From Firmicutes bacterium UBA5766 (lineage in GTDB: Bacteria > Bacillota > Desulfotomaculia > Desulfotomaculales > Nap2-2B): a stretch of 19,224 nucleotides of DNA. The translations under genes and the position numbers were made by a program. This document shows, in pieces, positions 6,502-13,574 of this stretch. The first letter of the stretch is position 1. Each line of letters opens with the position of its first letter. Where the stretch lies: NCBI GenBank assembly GCA_002418775.1, contig DIEU01000032.1, positions 30,629 through 49,852 of the forward strand, given 5' to 3'. The notes beneath the pieces were generated by a model, which had not been told where the DNA came from, ran no database searches, and saw only the letters and a program-made list of their open reading frames with translations.

Positions 6502-7695
6502 TTGAAATACGATTTTAACCGTGTAGTCAACCGGTATGATACTGCCTCTGTCAAATGGGATGAAGTGGAAAAGCGGTTCGGGGAAAAAGACCTGCTTCCG
6601 ATGTGGGTTGCGGATATGGACTTTATGGTCCCGCCGCCGGTCCTGGATGCAATCAAGCGCCGGGCTGAGCATGGAATTATGGGCTATACTTCACAACCCG
6701 AATCCTATTTTGACGCTGTCATGGACTGGATGGAGAAGCGGCACAAATGGACAATAAAAAAAGAATGGATTTACTTTTCTCCGGGTGTGGTTCCCGGATT
6801 AAATATGATCATTCAGGCTTTTACCAGTCCCGGAGACAAGATTCTGATTCAGCCGCCGGTGTATTATCCGTTTGCAGGCTCTATTATCAATAACGGACGC
6901 CAGCTGGTTTATAATCAGCTGTTATTTGAGGACGGCTTGTATAAGATTGACTTTAATGACCTGTTTAAAAAACTTGCCGGAAAAGACGTGAAGCTGCTAA
7001 TCTTGTGCAGTCCGCATAATCCGGTAGGCAGGGTCTGGAGCAAAGAAGAACTGGCGGAATTGGGGGATATGTGCCTCGACTGTCAAACGCTTGTTGTCTC
7101 CGACGAAATTCATTGTGATATAACATATGAAAACTATGTTCATATTCCTTTTTGCGCTGTTTCAGACGAGTTTGGCAAGAATTCGATTACTTGTACTGCG
7201 CCCAGCAAAACTTTCAACATGCCCGGATTGCAGACGGCTAACCTCATTATCCCCAACCCGGCTATTGCCGAAACTTATGCCAGGTATATGAAAAAGCTGG
7301 GTCTGCTCAGGCCGAACGTTTTTGGAATTTTACTGACTGAGAGCGCCTACCGCTGCGGAAGTAAGTGGCTGGATCAACTATTGGAGTATCTGCAGCAAAA
7401 TCTTGTTTTTCTGACCGGGTATATCCGGGACAGGATCCCTCAAATTAAAGTCGTTAAACCGGAAGGAACCTATTTGGTCTGGTTGGATTGCAGAGATCTT
7501 GGCCTGGGTGTGAAACAGCTTGAGCAATTCATGCTGAAGCAGGCCAAAGTAGCGTTGGATGACGGTTACATCTTCGGTCCGGGCGGTGAGGGATTTACCA
7601 GGATTAATATTGCCTGTCCCCGTTCGACACTGGAGGAAGGGCTGAGGCGTATTGAAACGGCAGTAAAGAAATTATCTGTAATGAATGATAGTTAA
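6502..7695 (+). CDS. MalY/PatB family PLP-dependent cystathionine beta-lyase/aminotransferase
   Basis: 397 residues, full length for the MalY/PatB group of fold-type I PLP enzymes, which cleave C-S bonds of cystathionine or cysteine (releasing H2S, pyruvate and ammonia) and can act as aminotransferases. The N terminus YDFNRVVNRYDTASVKWD and LPMWVADMDF are hallmark. Other motifs are CSPHNPVGR (169-177), SDEIHCDI with the PLP-ring Asp201, and TAPSKTFNMPG with Schiff-base Lys236. Start is TTG at 6502; GCGGAG lies 11 bases upstream. An out-of-frame ATG next to that site would give only four codons (stop TGA overlapping the TTG). It is monocistronic with its own promoter and ends before a repeat-based hairpin. 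The exact substrate cannot be told from sequence. Confidence 0.9.
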   Translation: MKYDFNRVVNRYDTASVKWDEVEKRFGEKDLLPMWVADMDFMVPPPVLDAIKRRAEHGIMGYTSQPESYFDAVMDWMEKRHKWTIKKEWIYFSPGVVPGLNMIIQAFTSPGDKILIQPPVYYPFAGSIINNGRQLVYNQLLFEDGLYKIDFNDLFKKLAGKDVKLLILCSPHNPVGRVWSKEELAELGDMCLDCQTLVVSDEIHCDITYENYVHIPFCAVSDEFGKNSITCTAPSKTFNMPGLQTANLIIPNPAIAETYARYMKKLGLLRPNVFGILLTESAYRCGSKWLDQLLEYLQQNLVFLTGYIRDRIPQIKVVKPEGTYLVWLDCRDLGLGVKQLEQFMLKQAKVALDDGYIFGPGGEGFTRINIACPRSTLEEGLRRIETAVKKLSVMNDS

Positions 7696-7699
7696 ACTT

Positions 7700-7744
7700 G
7701 GAAGCAAAATGTCCGTCCCCTTGCTTCCGCGTCCCCTTGCTTCC
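7700..7744. repeat. Hairpin with tandem GTCCCCTTGCTTCC units
   Basis: GTCCCCTTGCTTCC occurs at 7715-7728 and again at 7731-7744. GGAAGCAA at 7700-7707 can pair with either downstream TTGCTTCC. It lies between the convergent lyase and amidase genes, so it may serve as a bidirectional stem-loop, but no T run follows. The core CCCCTTGCTTCC also occurs at 2788-2799, so this looks like a dispersed genomic repeat. Confidence 0.75.
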
Positions 7745-7750
7745 TGATAG

Positions 7751-9454
7751 TTAGGTTACGACGTTTTGGCTGGCCAGGAACATGCCGATGCCGTTGACCA
7801 GAGCACGGGCAATGTTATTACGGAATTGGTCCGTCGTCATCAGGCTTTCTTCATAGGCATTGGATATGAAAGCCGCTTCTATTAAAACCGCCGGCATGAC
7901 TGTCTCTCTTATAACCACAAAATCAGCCTGGCGGACACCCTTATCTTTCAGGCCCAGGTTGGCCACAAGCGAGTTTTGGATATAATCGGCAAGCTGAGAG
8001 CTCTTTACCTGCCGTTGCTGTCCGTTTAGGGCGTTGCTTGAAAAGTAGGTGCTTGTCCCGCCCATGCTTGAGCTCAGGTTGGCGTTCATATGGATGCTGA
8101 TGAAAACGTCCGCTCCGGCATTGTTGGCCGCTCCGGCGCGTTCATAAAGGCCTACGTCCTGATCGCCATATCGTGTATAAAGCACAGTGACCCCGTAACT
8201 GTGCAGCAGTTCGCCGGCGCATTCGGCAACCTGCATATTGACATCTTTTTCAAAAAGGCCGAGGTTTCTCCCGATGGCGCCGGGATCAGCCCCGCCATGG
8301 CCGGGATCGAGGACAATAACCGCTCCTTTTAACGCTTCGTAGATGTCAGGCACGAAAATAACCAGTGAAATGGTATTTGGATCTGCGCCGGCCTGTACTT
8401 TGTATATTACTTTTCCAGTCAGGTCAAAGACCAGGCGCGTGATGTCCGGATCACGGCTTCCGATCCGGAGCTTGCCGGCGATACTGGAATTTATATCCTG
8501 GCTGGTGTTTACGGAACCGGGCTGCGTGTCGTTTAAATCAATAATCAGCCGGTCGGGGCTGCTGAGTGTAAAGATATTGTAAGTAACCTGCCGGTCGCAG
8601 CTGATTTCGATATTAATCTTTTTATCTTCAGAATCAATATCTATATTCTGTAAGGTTGCCGGCTGGCCTGGGGGATTGTAAGGCGGGGCAACATTATCAG
8701 GGGAATTCAGGCTGCCTTTACCACCGGACTGCTCATCTTTTTCTTCACCGGAAGGATTATCTTGACTGCTTGTCCCTGTTGTATCCGTACCGGAGGCGGA
8801 AGACTGAATATCTTCTTTTACGTACCAGGCCACCACCCAGCCTGTTTTGCCGCTCGGCAGTTTAACCTTGTACCAGTCAGCGGAAGTATCCAGGATGGAA
8901 AGCCGCATCCCTCTGCTTACCTGGGTTAAAGTTTCATGGTCGGTACCCGGGCCGCTCCTGACGTTTAACTGGTCTGCCTGAACAATCAGTTCCCTTTGAG
9001 ATGTCAGGGGCTTCAAATGGTTAATGGCAATCGTCCGTATACCCGGGTTCCATTGAACATAGGCTCCGAAAGCTTCACCAATGAAGCGAAGGGGTACCAT
9101 GGTATTGCCTGCAATGATCTTGGCCGGAGAATCAAGGGTAAGCGTTTGCTCGTTTTTTAAAGCAGTAGTTTTGCCTATAGTTAACTTGATCACGTCGGAA
9201 CTCAGAGTTAGCGTGATTGCCTTATTTGTCCCGTCCCATTTTACCGAGGCGCCGAGAGCCTCAGAAATAGACCTTAAAGGGACGAGGGTCCTTCCGTTTT
9301 CAACGACGGGGGATGTTTCAAAAGACACAGGCCTGGTATTGATTGTGACTTTAATCGGTTCTGTAGTAGTTTGGGCGTAACAAATCTGGAAAAACAGCAG
9401 CATCCCAAAAACTAAAAAAACAACCCTTAAAGCCAGGCGAATACTTGCTGACAT
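7751..9454 (-). CDS. Secreted N-acetylmuramoyl-L-alanine amidase (stalk-SH3-AMIN-Amidase_3)
   Basis: 567 residues from the ATG at 9452-9454; an in-frame GTG nine codons upstream would dilute the signal peptide, and GGAG lies 12 bases before the ATG. Domains in order: signal peptide 1-28 (cleavage near CYA-Q), stalk/copper amine oxidase N-like domain ~35-146 with two LVPLR/MVPLRF repeats, bacterial SH3 domain ~156-213 (LNVRSGPG, GWVVAWYV), acidic Ser/Gly/Pro linker ~216-266, AMIN domain ~268-368, and Amidase_3 catalytic domain ~378-562. Zinc and catalytic residues are visible: H386 in DPGHGG, E402 in FEKDVN, H455 in SIHMNA and E526 in LIEAAF. It cleaves the amide between MurNAc and L-Ala of peptidoglycan outside the cell, probably in cell separation, sporulation or germination. 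The stalk, SH3 and AMIN domains should anchor it to the wall. Confidence 0.93.
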   Translation of the reverse strand: MSASIRLALRVVFLVFGMLLFFQICYAQTTTEPIKVTINTRPVSFETSPVVENGRTLVPLRSISEALGASVKWDGTNKAITLTLSSDVIKLTIGKTTALKNEQTLTLDSPAKIIAGNTMVPLRFIGEAFGAYVQWNPGIRTIAINHLKPLTSQRELIVQADQLNVRSGPGTDHETLTQVSRGMRLSILDTSADWYKVKLPSGKTGWVVAWYVKEDIQSSASGTDTTGTSSQDNPSGEEKDEQSGGKGSLNSPDNVAPPYNPPGQPATLQNIDIDSEDKKINIEISCDRQVTYNIFTLSSPDRLIIDLNDTQPGSVNTSQDINSSIAGKLRIGSRDPDITRLVFDLTGKVIYKVQAGADPNTISLVIFVPDIYEALKGAVIVLDPGHGGADPGAIGRNLGLFEKDVNMQVAECAGELLHSYGVTVLYTRYGDQDVGLYERAGAANNAGADVFISIHMNANLSSSMGGTSTYFSSNALNGQQRQVKSSQLADYIQNSLVANLGLKDKGVRQADFVVIRETVMPAVLIEAAFISNAYEESLMTTDQFRNNIARALVNGIGMFLASQNVVT

Positions 9455-9805
9455 AATATTACATGTACTCCAGTTAATCACTAAATTGAAATTCTTAGTT
9501 TCTTATTTATATAGACATCTAAAATAAGAAAAAAGTTCCCTTGATTCGACATTTCCATAAAATTCATTTTTTCGGGGAGAGGAAGAGGTATACGAGTGCC
9601 TTTATAAGAAAATGACCAAGGCTTACCATGTGGTGCTCGATACTTCCAGGAAATACAGCATAAACATGCGGCAGACCGCTTAAATAATTGCTGTTTCACG
9701 TGTGGCCGATGCGATTAAAGCCCGCGGCTGAGTTTATTCTGATAAGCCCGGAGCGACAAATTTCTAAATTTATATGAAAAAAATTAGCGGACTTTGAATA
9801 GGTTA
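9455..9805. other. Long intergenic region, no gene seen
   Basis: Between the divergent amidase and ANTAR regulator genes. Short open frames here have no ribosome binding site and no recognisable sequence. The region is A/T-rich near the amidase start (its promoter should lie here) and contains no repeat I can see. Confidence 0.5.
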
Positions 9806-9834
9806 TTGCCTGCCGGATAGTTACAGGGTATAAT
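9806..9834 (+). promoter_or_regulatory. Promoter of the ANTAR regulator transcript
   Basis: TTGCCT (9806-9811), 17-base spacer, perfect TATAAT (9829-9834). Transcription would start near 9841, about 20 bases before the ANTAR-type leader hairpins, and proceed into the regulator gene. Confidence 0.7.
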
Positions 9835-9856
9835 ATAAAATGCTGGTTTGCATCAA

Positions 9857-9931
9857 TCAGTACAAAGAAGTACAGAAAAGGCAACGATGCCCTGAGACAG
9901 ATCATTAAAGACTGTTTTAATGGGCATTTTT
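9857..9931 (+). ncRNA. ANTAR-type leader with terminator, upstream of the ANTAR regulator gene
   Basis: Hairpin 1: GTAC (9860-9863), hexaloop AAAGAA, GTAC (9870-9873). Hairpin 2: GGC (9880-9882), hexaloop AACGAT, GCC (9889-9891). Both loops have A at position 1 and G at position 4, the pattern recognised by ANTAR antiterminators such as EutV and NasR. Intrinsic terminator: ATGCCC (9887-9892) with GGGCAT (9922-9927), inner ACAG/CTGT pairs (9897-9900, 9912-9915), then five T. The terminator's 5' arm shares GCC with hairpin 2, so the two are mutually exclusive. ANTAR binding would stabilise hairpin 2 and allow read-through. Placement suggests autoregulation. Stems are short; no folding program was run. 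Confidence 0.72.
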
Positions 9932-9977
9932 ACTACCCCATTTCCATTTTCATTTGGTTAAGAGAGGGGAGGCAGCA

Positions 9978-10559
9978 ATGGCAGAAAGCCGGATTGTAAT
10001 CGTGGACGCTGATCCGGCGTTAAGGAAAAGCATCAAGACGATGCTTATTAAACTCGGTTACTCTATAGTGGGCGAAGCAGGCGACGGGGTAAGCGCTATT
10101 AAACTGGTCAGGAGCAGGCAGCCGGACCTCCTGGTTATCGGCGCTGAACTGTCCGGCATGGATGGCCTGGAAGTAGCCACAATCGTGCATGAGGATAAGA
10201 TTGCGCCGGTTGTTGTCTTAGCCGTTTCACACTCACAGGTTCTTCTGGAAAAAGCGAAAGCCGCCCGTGTAGCCGCTTTTCTGGTTAAGCCGGTTGAAGA
10301 GGCCGACCTATTGCCTGCCGTTGAAATAGCGCTATCCAATTATCAGGAGATTATTTCTCTTGAAAATAAAATTAAAAAAATGGAAGAAGCATTGACGGTA
10401 CGCAAACTTGTCGAGCAGGCAAAGGGAATTTTAATGGAAACCATGAACATCAGTGAAGCTGAAGCATTCAAAAGAATCCAGAAACAGAGTATGAACAGCC
10501 GTGTCACCTTGCGTCAGGTAGCGGAAGCAATTATACTTACACATAATCTGAGAAAATAA
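9978..10559 (+). CDS. ANTAR-domain RNA-binding antiterminator with degenerate receiver domain
   Basis: 193 residues from the ATG at 9978, which has AGGGGAGG five bases upstream; an in-frame TTG at 9954 is rejected because it lies before this site. Residues 1-120 are a CheY-like receiver (IVIVDADP with D10/D12; GMDGLEV; FLVKPVEEADLL with the conserved Lys). The phosphoacceptor Asp is replaced: PDLLVIGAELSGMDG has Gly55 where families have Asp, and the Thr/Ser switch position reads Ala (VVLAVS). A coiled-coil linker (~128-140) leads to the ANTAR domain (~140-193; RKLVEQAKGILM, SEAEAFKRIQKQSM, RVTLRQVAEAI). ANTAR proteins bind twin-hexaloop RNA hairpins and prevent termination. It sits directly upstream of two glnA genes and the glutamate synthase set, each with a matching leader, so it is probably the nitrogen regulator. 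No partner kinase is nearby. Confidence 0.92.
   Translation: MAESRIVIVDADPALRKSIKTMLIKLGYSIVGEAGDGVSAIKLVRSRQPDLLVIGAELSGMDGLEVATIVHEDKIAPVVVLAVSHSQVLLEKAKAARVAAFLVKPVEEADLLPAVEIALSNYQEIISLENKIKKMEEALTVRKLVEQAKGILMETMNISEAEAFKRIQKQSMNSRVTLRQVAEAIILTHNLRK
10509..10537 (+). promoter_or_regulatory. Possible internal promoter for glnA-1
   Basis: TTGCGT (10509-10514), 17-base spacer and TATACT (10532-10537) lie inside the end of the regulator gene. Transcription from here would start just ahead of the glnA-1 leader. It is only a partial -35 match and overlaps coding sequence, so read-through from the upstream promoter is an equal possibility. Confidence 0.35.
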
Positions 10560-10631
10560 ACTATAACGGTTTTACATAAAGGAGGCAACGGCGCCTTTAG
10601 AAAGGGATTGCCCTTTTTAAAAGGCTTTTTT
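10558..10631 (+). ncRNA. ANTAR-type leader with terminator, upstream of glnA-1
   Basis: Main hairpin: AGGC (10583-10586), hexaloop AACGGC (A at 1, G at 4), GCCT (10593-10596). A weaker upstream hairpin AAAC / GTTT (10558-10561, 10569-10572) has a seven-base loop and is only tentative. A strong terminator follows: GCCTTT-AG-AAAGGG (10593-10606), loop ATTG, CCCTTT (10611-10616), AAAGGC (10620-10625), then six T. The arm GCCT is shared by the hexaloop hairpin and the terminator, so they exclude each other. glnA-1 starts 35 bases after the T run, so the terminator must be bypassed for expression. Confidence 0.78.
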
Positions 10632-10665
10632 ATTTTTAAGAAAAAATGAAGAAAGGATGATTGGA

Positions 10666-11997
10666 ATGGACTCTGTAAAGAAAAGTGATATCATGGCTCT
10701 GGCCAGGGAACAGGGCGTGAAATTTATCCGTCTTCAGTTTACAGACGTCTTGGGAGTTTTAAAGAATATGGCGATTCCCATTGAGCAGTTGGAGAAAGCC
10801 CTGGAAGGAGAGTTAATGTTTGACGCTTCATCAATTCACGGTTTTGTTGGTATCGAAGAATCAGATATGTACTTGCGCCCAGATCCGAACACTTTTGCCA
10901 TCTTTCCGTGGAGACCCAGAGATGGCGCAGTTGCAAGGTTGATCTGCGATGTTTATCAGCCTGATGGAACTCCTTTTGAGGGCTGCCCGCGTAATGCGTT
11001 AAGAAGAGTAATCGCCAGGGCAAGTGAAAACGGCTATACGATGAAAGTCGGTCCGGAATGCGAATTTTTCCTGTTCTATACGGATGATCAGGGCAATCCC
11101 ACTCTTAAGACACATGACCGTGCCGGATATTTTGACATGAGCCCTGCGGACCTTGGTGAAAATGCCCGGCGTTCAATGGTTCTTACTCTGGAGGAAATGG
11201 GTTTTGAAATTGAGACTTCTCATCATGAAGTCGCTCCCGGGCAGCACGAGATTGACTTCATGTATTCAGATGCGCTGGATGCCGCAGATAAAATAGTAAC
11301 CTTTAAGTTTGTAGTGCGTACGATTGCACAGCGCTACGGCCTGCATGCCACGTTTATGCCCAAACCGGTATTCGGGATAAATGGAAGCGGAATGCATATG
11401 CATCAGTCTATCTTTAAAGACGGCGATAACATATTTTTTGATCAGGGCGACCCGGAGGGTTTAAGTGATTCTGCCCGCTATTATGTCGGAGGACTGCTGC
11501 GGCACGCGAAAGCCATTGCCGCTGTGGCAAGCCCGACGGTAAACTCATACAAGAGACTGGTTCCAGGTTACGAAGCGCCTGTCTACATCTCCTGGGCACA
11601 GCGCAACAGAAGTCCGCTGATTAGGGTGCCTGCCAAGAGGGGACTTTCAACGCGTATAGAGTTCAGGAGTCCGGATCCTTCCTGCAACCCTTACCTGGCT
11701 ATAGCCGCCTGCCTGTCGGCCGGCCTCGACGGTATCGAGAACCAAATTCAACCACCGCCGCAGTGCAACATGAATATTTATGAACTGACGCCGGAACGAA
11801 GGCGGGAGCTTGGTATTGACAGCCTGCCCACAAGTCTTGAGGAAGCGCTTTGGGAACTTGAGAAAGATGAAATAATTAAGCATGCTCTGGGTAATCATAT
11901 TTTGATGCGTTTTATTGATGCCAAAAAGAAAGAGTGGGATTCGTACCGCACCCAAATATACTCCTGGGAAATTGAAAACTATCTGACAATGTTTTAG
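10666..11997 (+). CDS. glnA: Type I-alpha glutamine synthetase, divergent at the feedback-inhibition site
   Basis: 443 residues from the ATG at 10666 (nine bases after GAAAGG; an ATG at 10657 sits too close to that site). ATP-dependent ligation of ammonia to glutamate. Beta-grasp N domain (KFIRLQFTDVLGVLKN) is followed by the catalytic domain: GPECEFFLF metal ligands, EVAPGQHEIDF, NGSGMHMH with the metal-binding His, NSYKRLVPGYEAP flap with the catalytic Glu, NRSPLIRVPA and STRIEFRSPDPSCNPYLA. It lacks the type I-beta insertion and adenylylation context. Active-site residues are intact. Oddly, the latch-proximal segment reads MFDASSIHGFVGIEESDMYL: B. subtilis GlnA and the second copy here have G, E and R where this protein has Ala54, His58 and Gly62. 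Position 62 corresponds to Arg62 of B. subtilis, needed for glutamine feedback inhibition. It follows the ANTAR regulator and its leader. Confidence 0.95.
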   Translation: MDSVKKSDIMALAREQGVKFIRLQFTDVLGVLKNMAIPIEQLEKALEGELMFDASSIHGFVGIEESDMYLRPDPNTFAIFPWRPRDGAVARLICDVYQPDGTPFEGCPRNALRRVIARASENGYTMKVGPECEFFLFYTDDQGNPTLKTHDRAGYFDMSPADLGENARRSMVLTLEEMGFEIETSHHEVAPGQHEIDFMYSDALDAADKIVTFKFVVRTIAQRYGLHATFMPKPVFGINGSGMHMHQSIFKDGDNIFFDQGDPEGLSDSARYYVGGLLRHAKAIAAVASPTVNSYKRLVPGYEAPVYISWAQRNRSPLIRVPAKRGLSTRIEFRSPDPSCNPYLAIAACLSAGLDGIENQIQPPPQCNMNIYELTPERRRELGIDSLPTSLEEALWELEKDEIIKHALGNHILMRFIDAKKKEWDSYRTQIYSWEIENYLTMF

Positions 11998-12064
11998 TAA
12001 TTGACTCTGCTTTCCAGGAAGTTATATTTTTCCGCTAAAAAATACTTTTCTTTTCGAATAAACA

Positions 12065-12073
12065 TGCTATAAT
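12065..12073 (+). promoter_or_regulatory. Extended -10 promoter of glnA-2
   Basis: TGCTATAAT (12065-12073) is a perfect extended -10 element. The -35 region is weak (T-rich around 12045-12050), as is common for extended -10 promoters. Transcription would begin near 12080, a few bases before the leader hairpins. Confidence 0.65.
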
Positions 12074-12092
12074 AATCTACAAGTTGATAAAC

Positions 12093-12171
12093 AAGTACAA
12101 GGGCGTACTTATTTAGGCTACGGGGCCATCATAACAGGTAAATTAATTCTACCTGAGTGGGGGCTTTTTTT
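12093..12171 (+). ncRNA. ANTAR-type leader with terminator, upstream of glnA-2
   Basis: Hairpin 1: AAGTAC (12093-12098), hexaloop AAGGGC (A at 1, G at 4), GTACTT (12105-12110), a six-pair stem. Hairpin 2, five bases on: GGC (12116-12118), hexaloop TACGGG (G at 4 but T at 1), GCC (12125-12127). Terminator: 5' arm from GCC at 12125 to CAGGTA (12140), loop, TACCTG (12150-12155) to GGGGGC (12164), then seven T (12165-12171). GCC at 12125-12127 belongs to both hairpin 2 and the terminator stem. This is the clearest two-hairpin example in the window. Confidence 0.8.
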
Positions 12172-12202
12172 GTAAATATTTCGCCCTGAACGAAGGGAAG
12201 AT

Positions 12203-13540
12203 TTGCGGTTGGAAAAGCTGGATAACAATGAAGTATTAGAGATGGCTAAGGAACTCGGTGTTAAGTTTATCCGTCTTCAATTTACCGATATCTTTGGGGT
12301 GCTGAAAAATGTTTCTGTTACTGTAGAGCAACTGGAAAAGGCATTAAACGGAGAACTTATGTTTGACGGTTCATCAATCGAGGGGTTTGTGCGGATTGAA
12401 GAATCGGATATGTATTTGAGGCCGGATCCTTCCACGTTTGTTGTTTTTCCATGGAGACCCCGGGAGGGAGCGGTTGCGCGTCTAATCTGTGATATTTATA
12501 CCTCGGATGAAGAACCTTTTATTGGAGACCCCCGCTTTATACTGAAGAAGGTCAGTCAGGAAGCGAAGGAAATAGGGTATACAATGATGGTCGGGCCCGA
12601 GGCTGAGTTTTATCTGTTTCATGTAGACAGCAACGGACAACCGACAACAATCACCCATGACAAGGCGGGTTATTTTGATTTAACTCCTGTTGATCTTGGG
12701 GAAGACGCCCGGCGGGATATGGTTTTAACGCTGGAGGAACTGGGTTATGAAGTTGAGGCTTCACATCACGAAGTCGGGCCGGGCCAGCATGAAATTGATT
12801 TTAAATACGCTGATGCTTTAGAGACTGCCGACAGGGTAGAGACGTTCAGGTATGTCGTGCGTACGATTGCGCAGCGCCACGGTCTGCACGCAACTTTTAT
12901 GCCCAAACCAATTACAGGTCTTCCCGGTTCGGGTATGCACCTGAACCAGTCTCTGATGAAGGACGGGGTCAACGCTTTTTACGAAGCGGATGCGCCCCTT
13001 CAGCTGAGTGAAACATGTCTTTATTACATTGGCGGGTTGATGAACCATGTACAGGCGCTCACCGCAATCACAAACCCTACTGTTAATTCATATAAAAGGC
13101 TGGTTTCAGGTTATGAGGCGCCTGTTTATGTGGCCTGGTCTTCACGGAACCGGAGCCCCTTAATCCGCGTGCCGGCCAAAAAAGGCCTTTCCACAAGGAT
13201 CGAGTTAAGGAGTCCGGATCCCTGCTGCAACCCGTATCTTGCTTTGGCCGTATGCCTGAAGGCTGGCTTGGAAGGGATTAAAAAGAAGATTCAGCCTCCG
13301 CTGCCGTGCGATCAGAATATATACGAGATGACCCAAAAAGAGCGTCAAAAATTTGGCATAGATAGTCTGCCGGAGAGTCTTTCCGAGGCCTTGAAGAAGC
13401 TGTCTGCCGATCAGTTGATCATAGATACGTTGGGACCTCATATTGCTGAACACTTTTTGAAAGCTAAAAGAATTGAGTGGGAACGGTACCGGATAGAGGT
13501 ACATCCCTGGGAACTGGAAGAATATCTGACCAAGTATTAA
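12203..13540 (+). CDS. glnA: Type I-alpha glutamine synthetase, canonical copy
   Basis: 445 residues from TTG at 12203 (AAGGG five bases upstream). TTG at 12209 would give 443 residues and numbering identical to B. subtilis GlnA, so the start is uncertain by two codons. It is strongly similar to the preceding copy. The feedback/latch segment MFDGSSIEGFVRIEESDMYL is canonical and keeps the Arg equivalent to B. subtilis Arg62. Catalytic motifs: GPEAEFYLF, EVGPGQHEIDF, GSGMHLN with the metal-binding His, NSYKRLVSGYEAP, NRSPLIRVPA and STRIELRSPDPCCNPYLA. This is probably the housekeeping, feedback-inhibited glutamine synthetase supplying glutamine to the glutamate synthase encoded just downstream. 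It is expressed from its own extended -10 promoter through an ANTAR-type leader; no terminator is seen after it. Confidence 0.95.
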   Translation: MRLEKLDNNEVLEMAKELGVKFIRLQFTDIFGVLKNVSVTVEQLEKALNGELMFDGSSIEGFVRIEESDMYLRPDPSTFVVFPWRPREGAVARLICDIYTSDEEPFIGDPRFILKKVSQEAKEIGYTMMVGPEAEFYLFHVDSNGQPTTITHDKAGYFDLTPVDLGEDARRDMVLTLEELGYEVEASHHEVGPGQHEIDFKYADALETADRVETFRYVVRTIAQRHGLHATFMPKPITGLPGSGMHLNQSLMKDGVNAFYEADAPLQLSETCLYYIGGLMNHVQALTAITNPTVNSYKRLVSGYEAPVYVAWSSRNRSPLIRVPAKKGLSTRIELRSPDPCCNPYLALAVCLKAGLEGIKKKIQPPLPCDQNIYEMTQKERQKFGIDSLPESLSEALKKLSADQLIIDTLGPHIAEHFLKAKRIEWERYRIEVHPWELEEYLTKY

Positions 13541-13567
13541 GAACTGTTAAAGTATTAAGAACTGTAA
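13532..13567. repeat. 18-bp tandem duplication over the glnA-2 stop codon
   Basis: AAGTATTAAGAACTGT begins at 13532 and again at 13550 (18-base period, 16 identical bases). The first copy holds the last two codons and the TAA of glnA-2; the second repeats them outside the gene. This looks like slippage and is probably harmless. TAAAATAAT immediately after could serve as a weak -10 for the downstream leader. Confidence 0.85.
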
Positions 13568-13574
13568 AATAATA

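Noticed and set aside
6491..6505. Four-codon upstream ORF (ATG CAA AAT AGT TGA) overlapping the lyase start
   Set aside because: Its ATG directly abuts the GGAG motif, leaving no spacing for initiation; probably chance.
9481..9905. Minus-strand open frames of 72 and 69 codons between the amidase and the ANTAR regulator
   Set aside because: No ribosome binding sites and no recognisable sequence; one runs across the regulator promoter and leader.
10558..10631. Glutamine riboswitch upstream of glnA-1
   Set aside because: The layout (hexaloop hairpin overlapping an intrinsic terminator, next to an ANTAR gene) fits ANTAR antitermination better, and I see no conserved glutamine-aptamer core.
10666..11997. 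GlnA-1 as a catalytically dead paralogue
   Set aside because: The metal ligands, flap Glu, and ATP/phosphate-binding Arg motifs all look present; only the feedback-site segment deviates.
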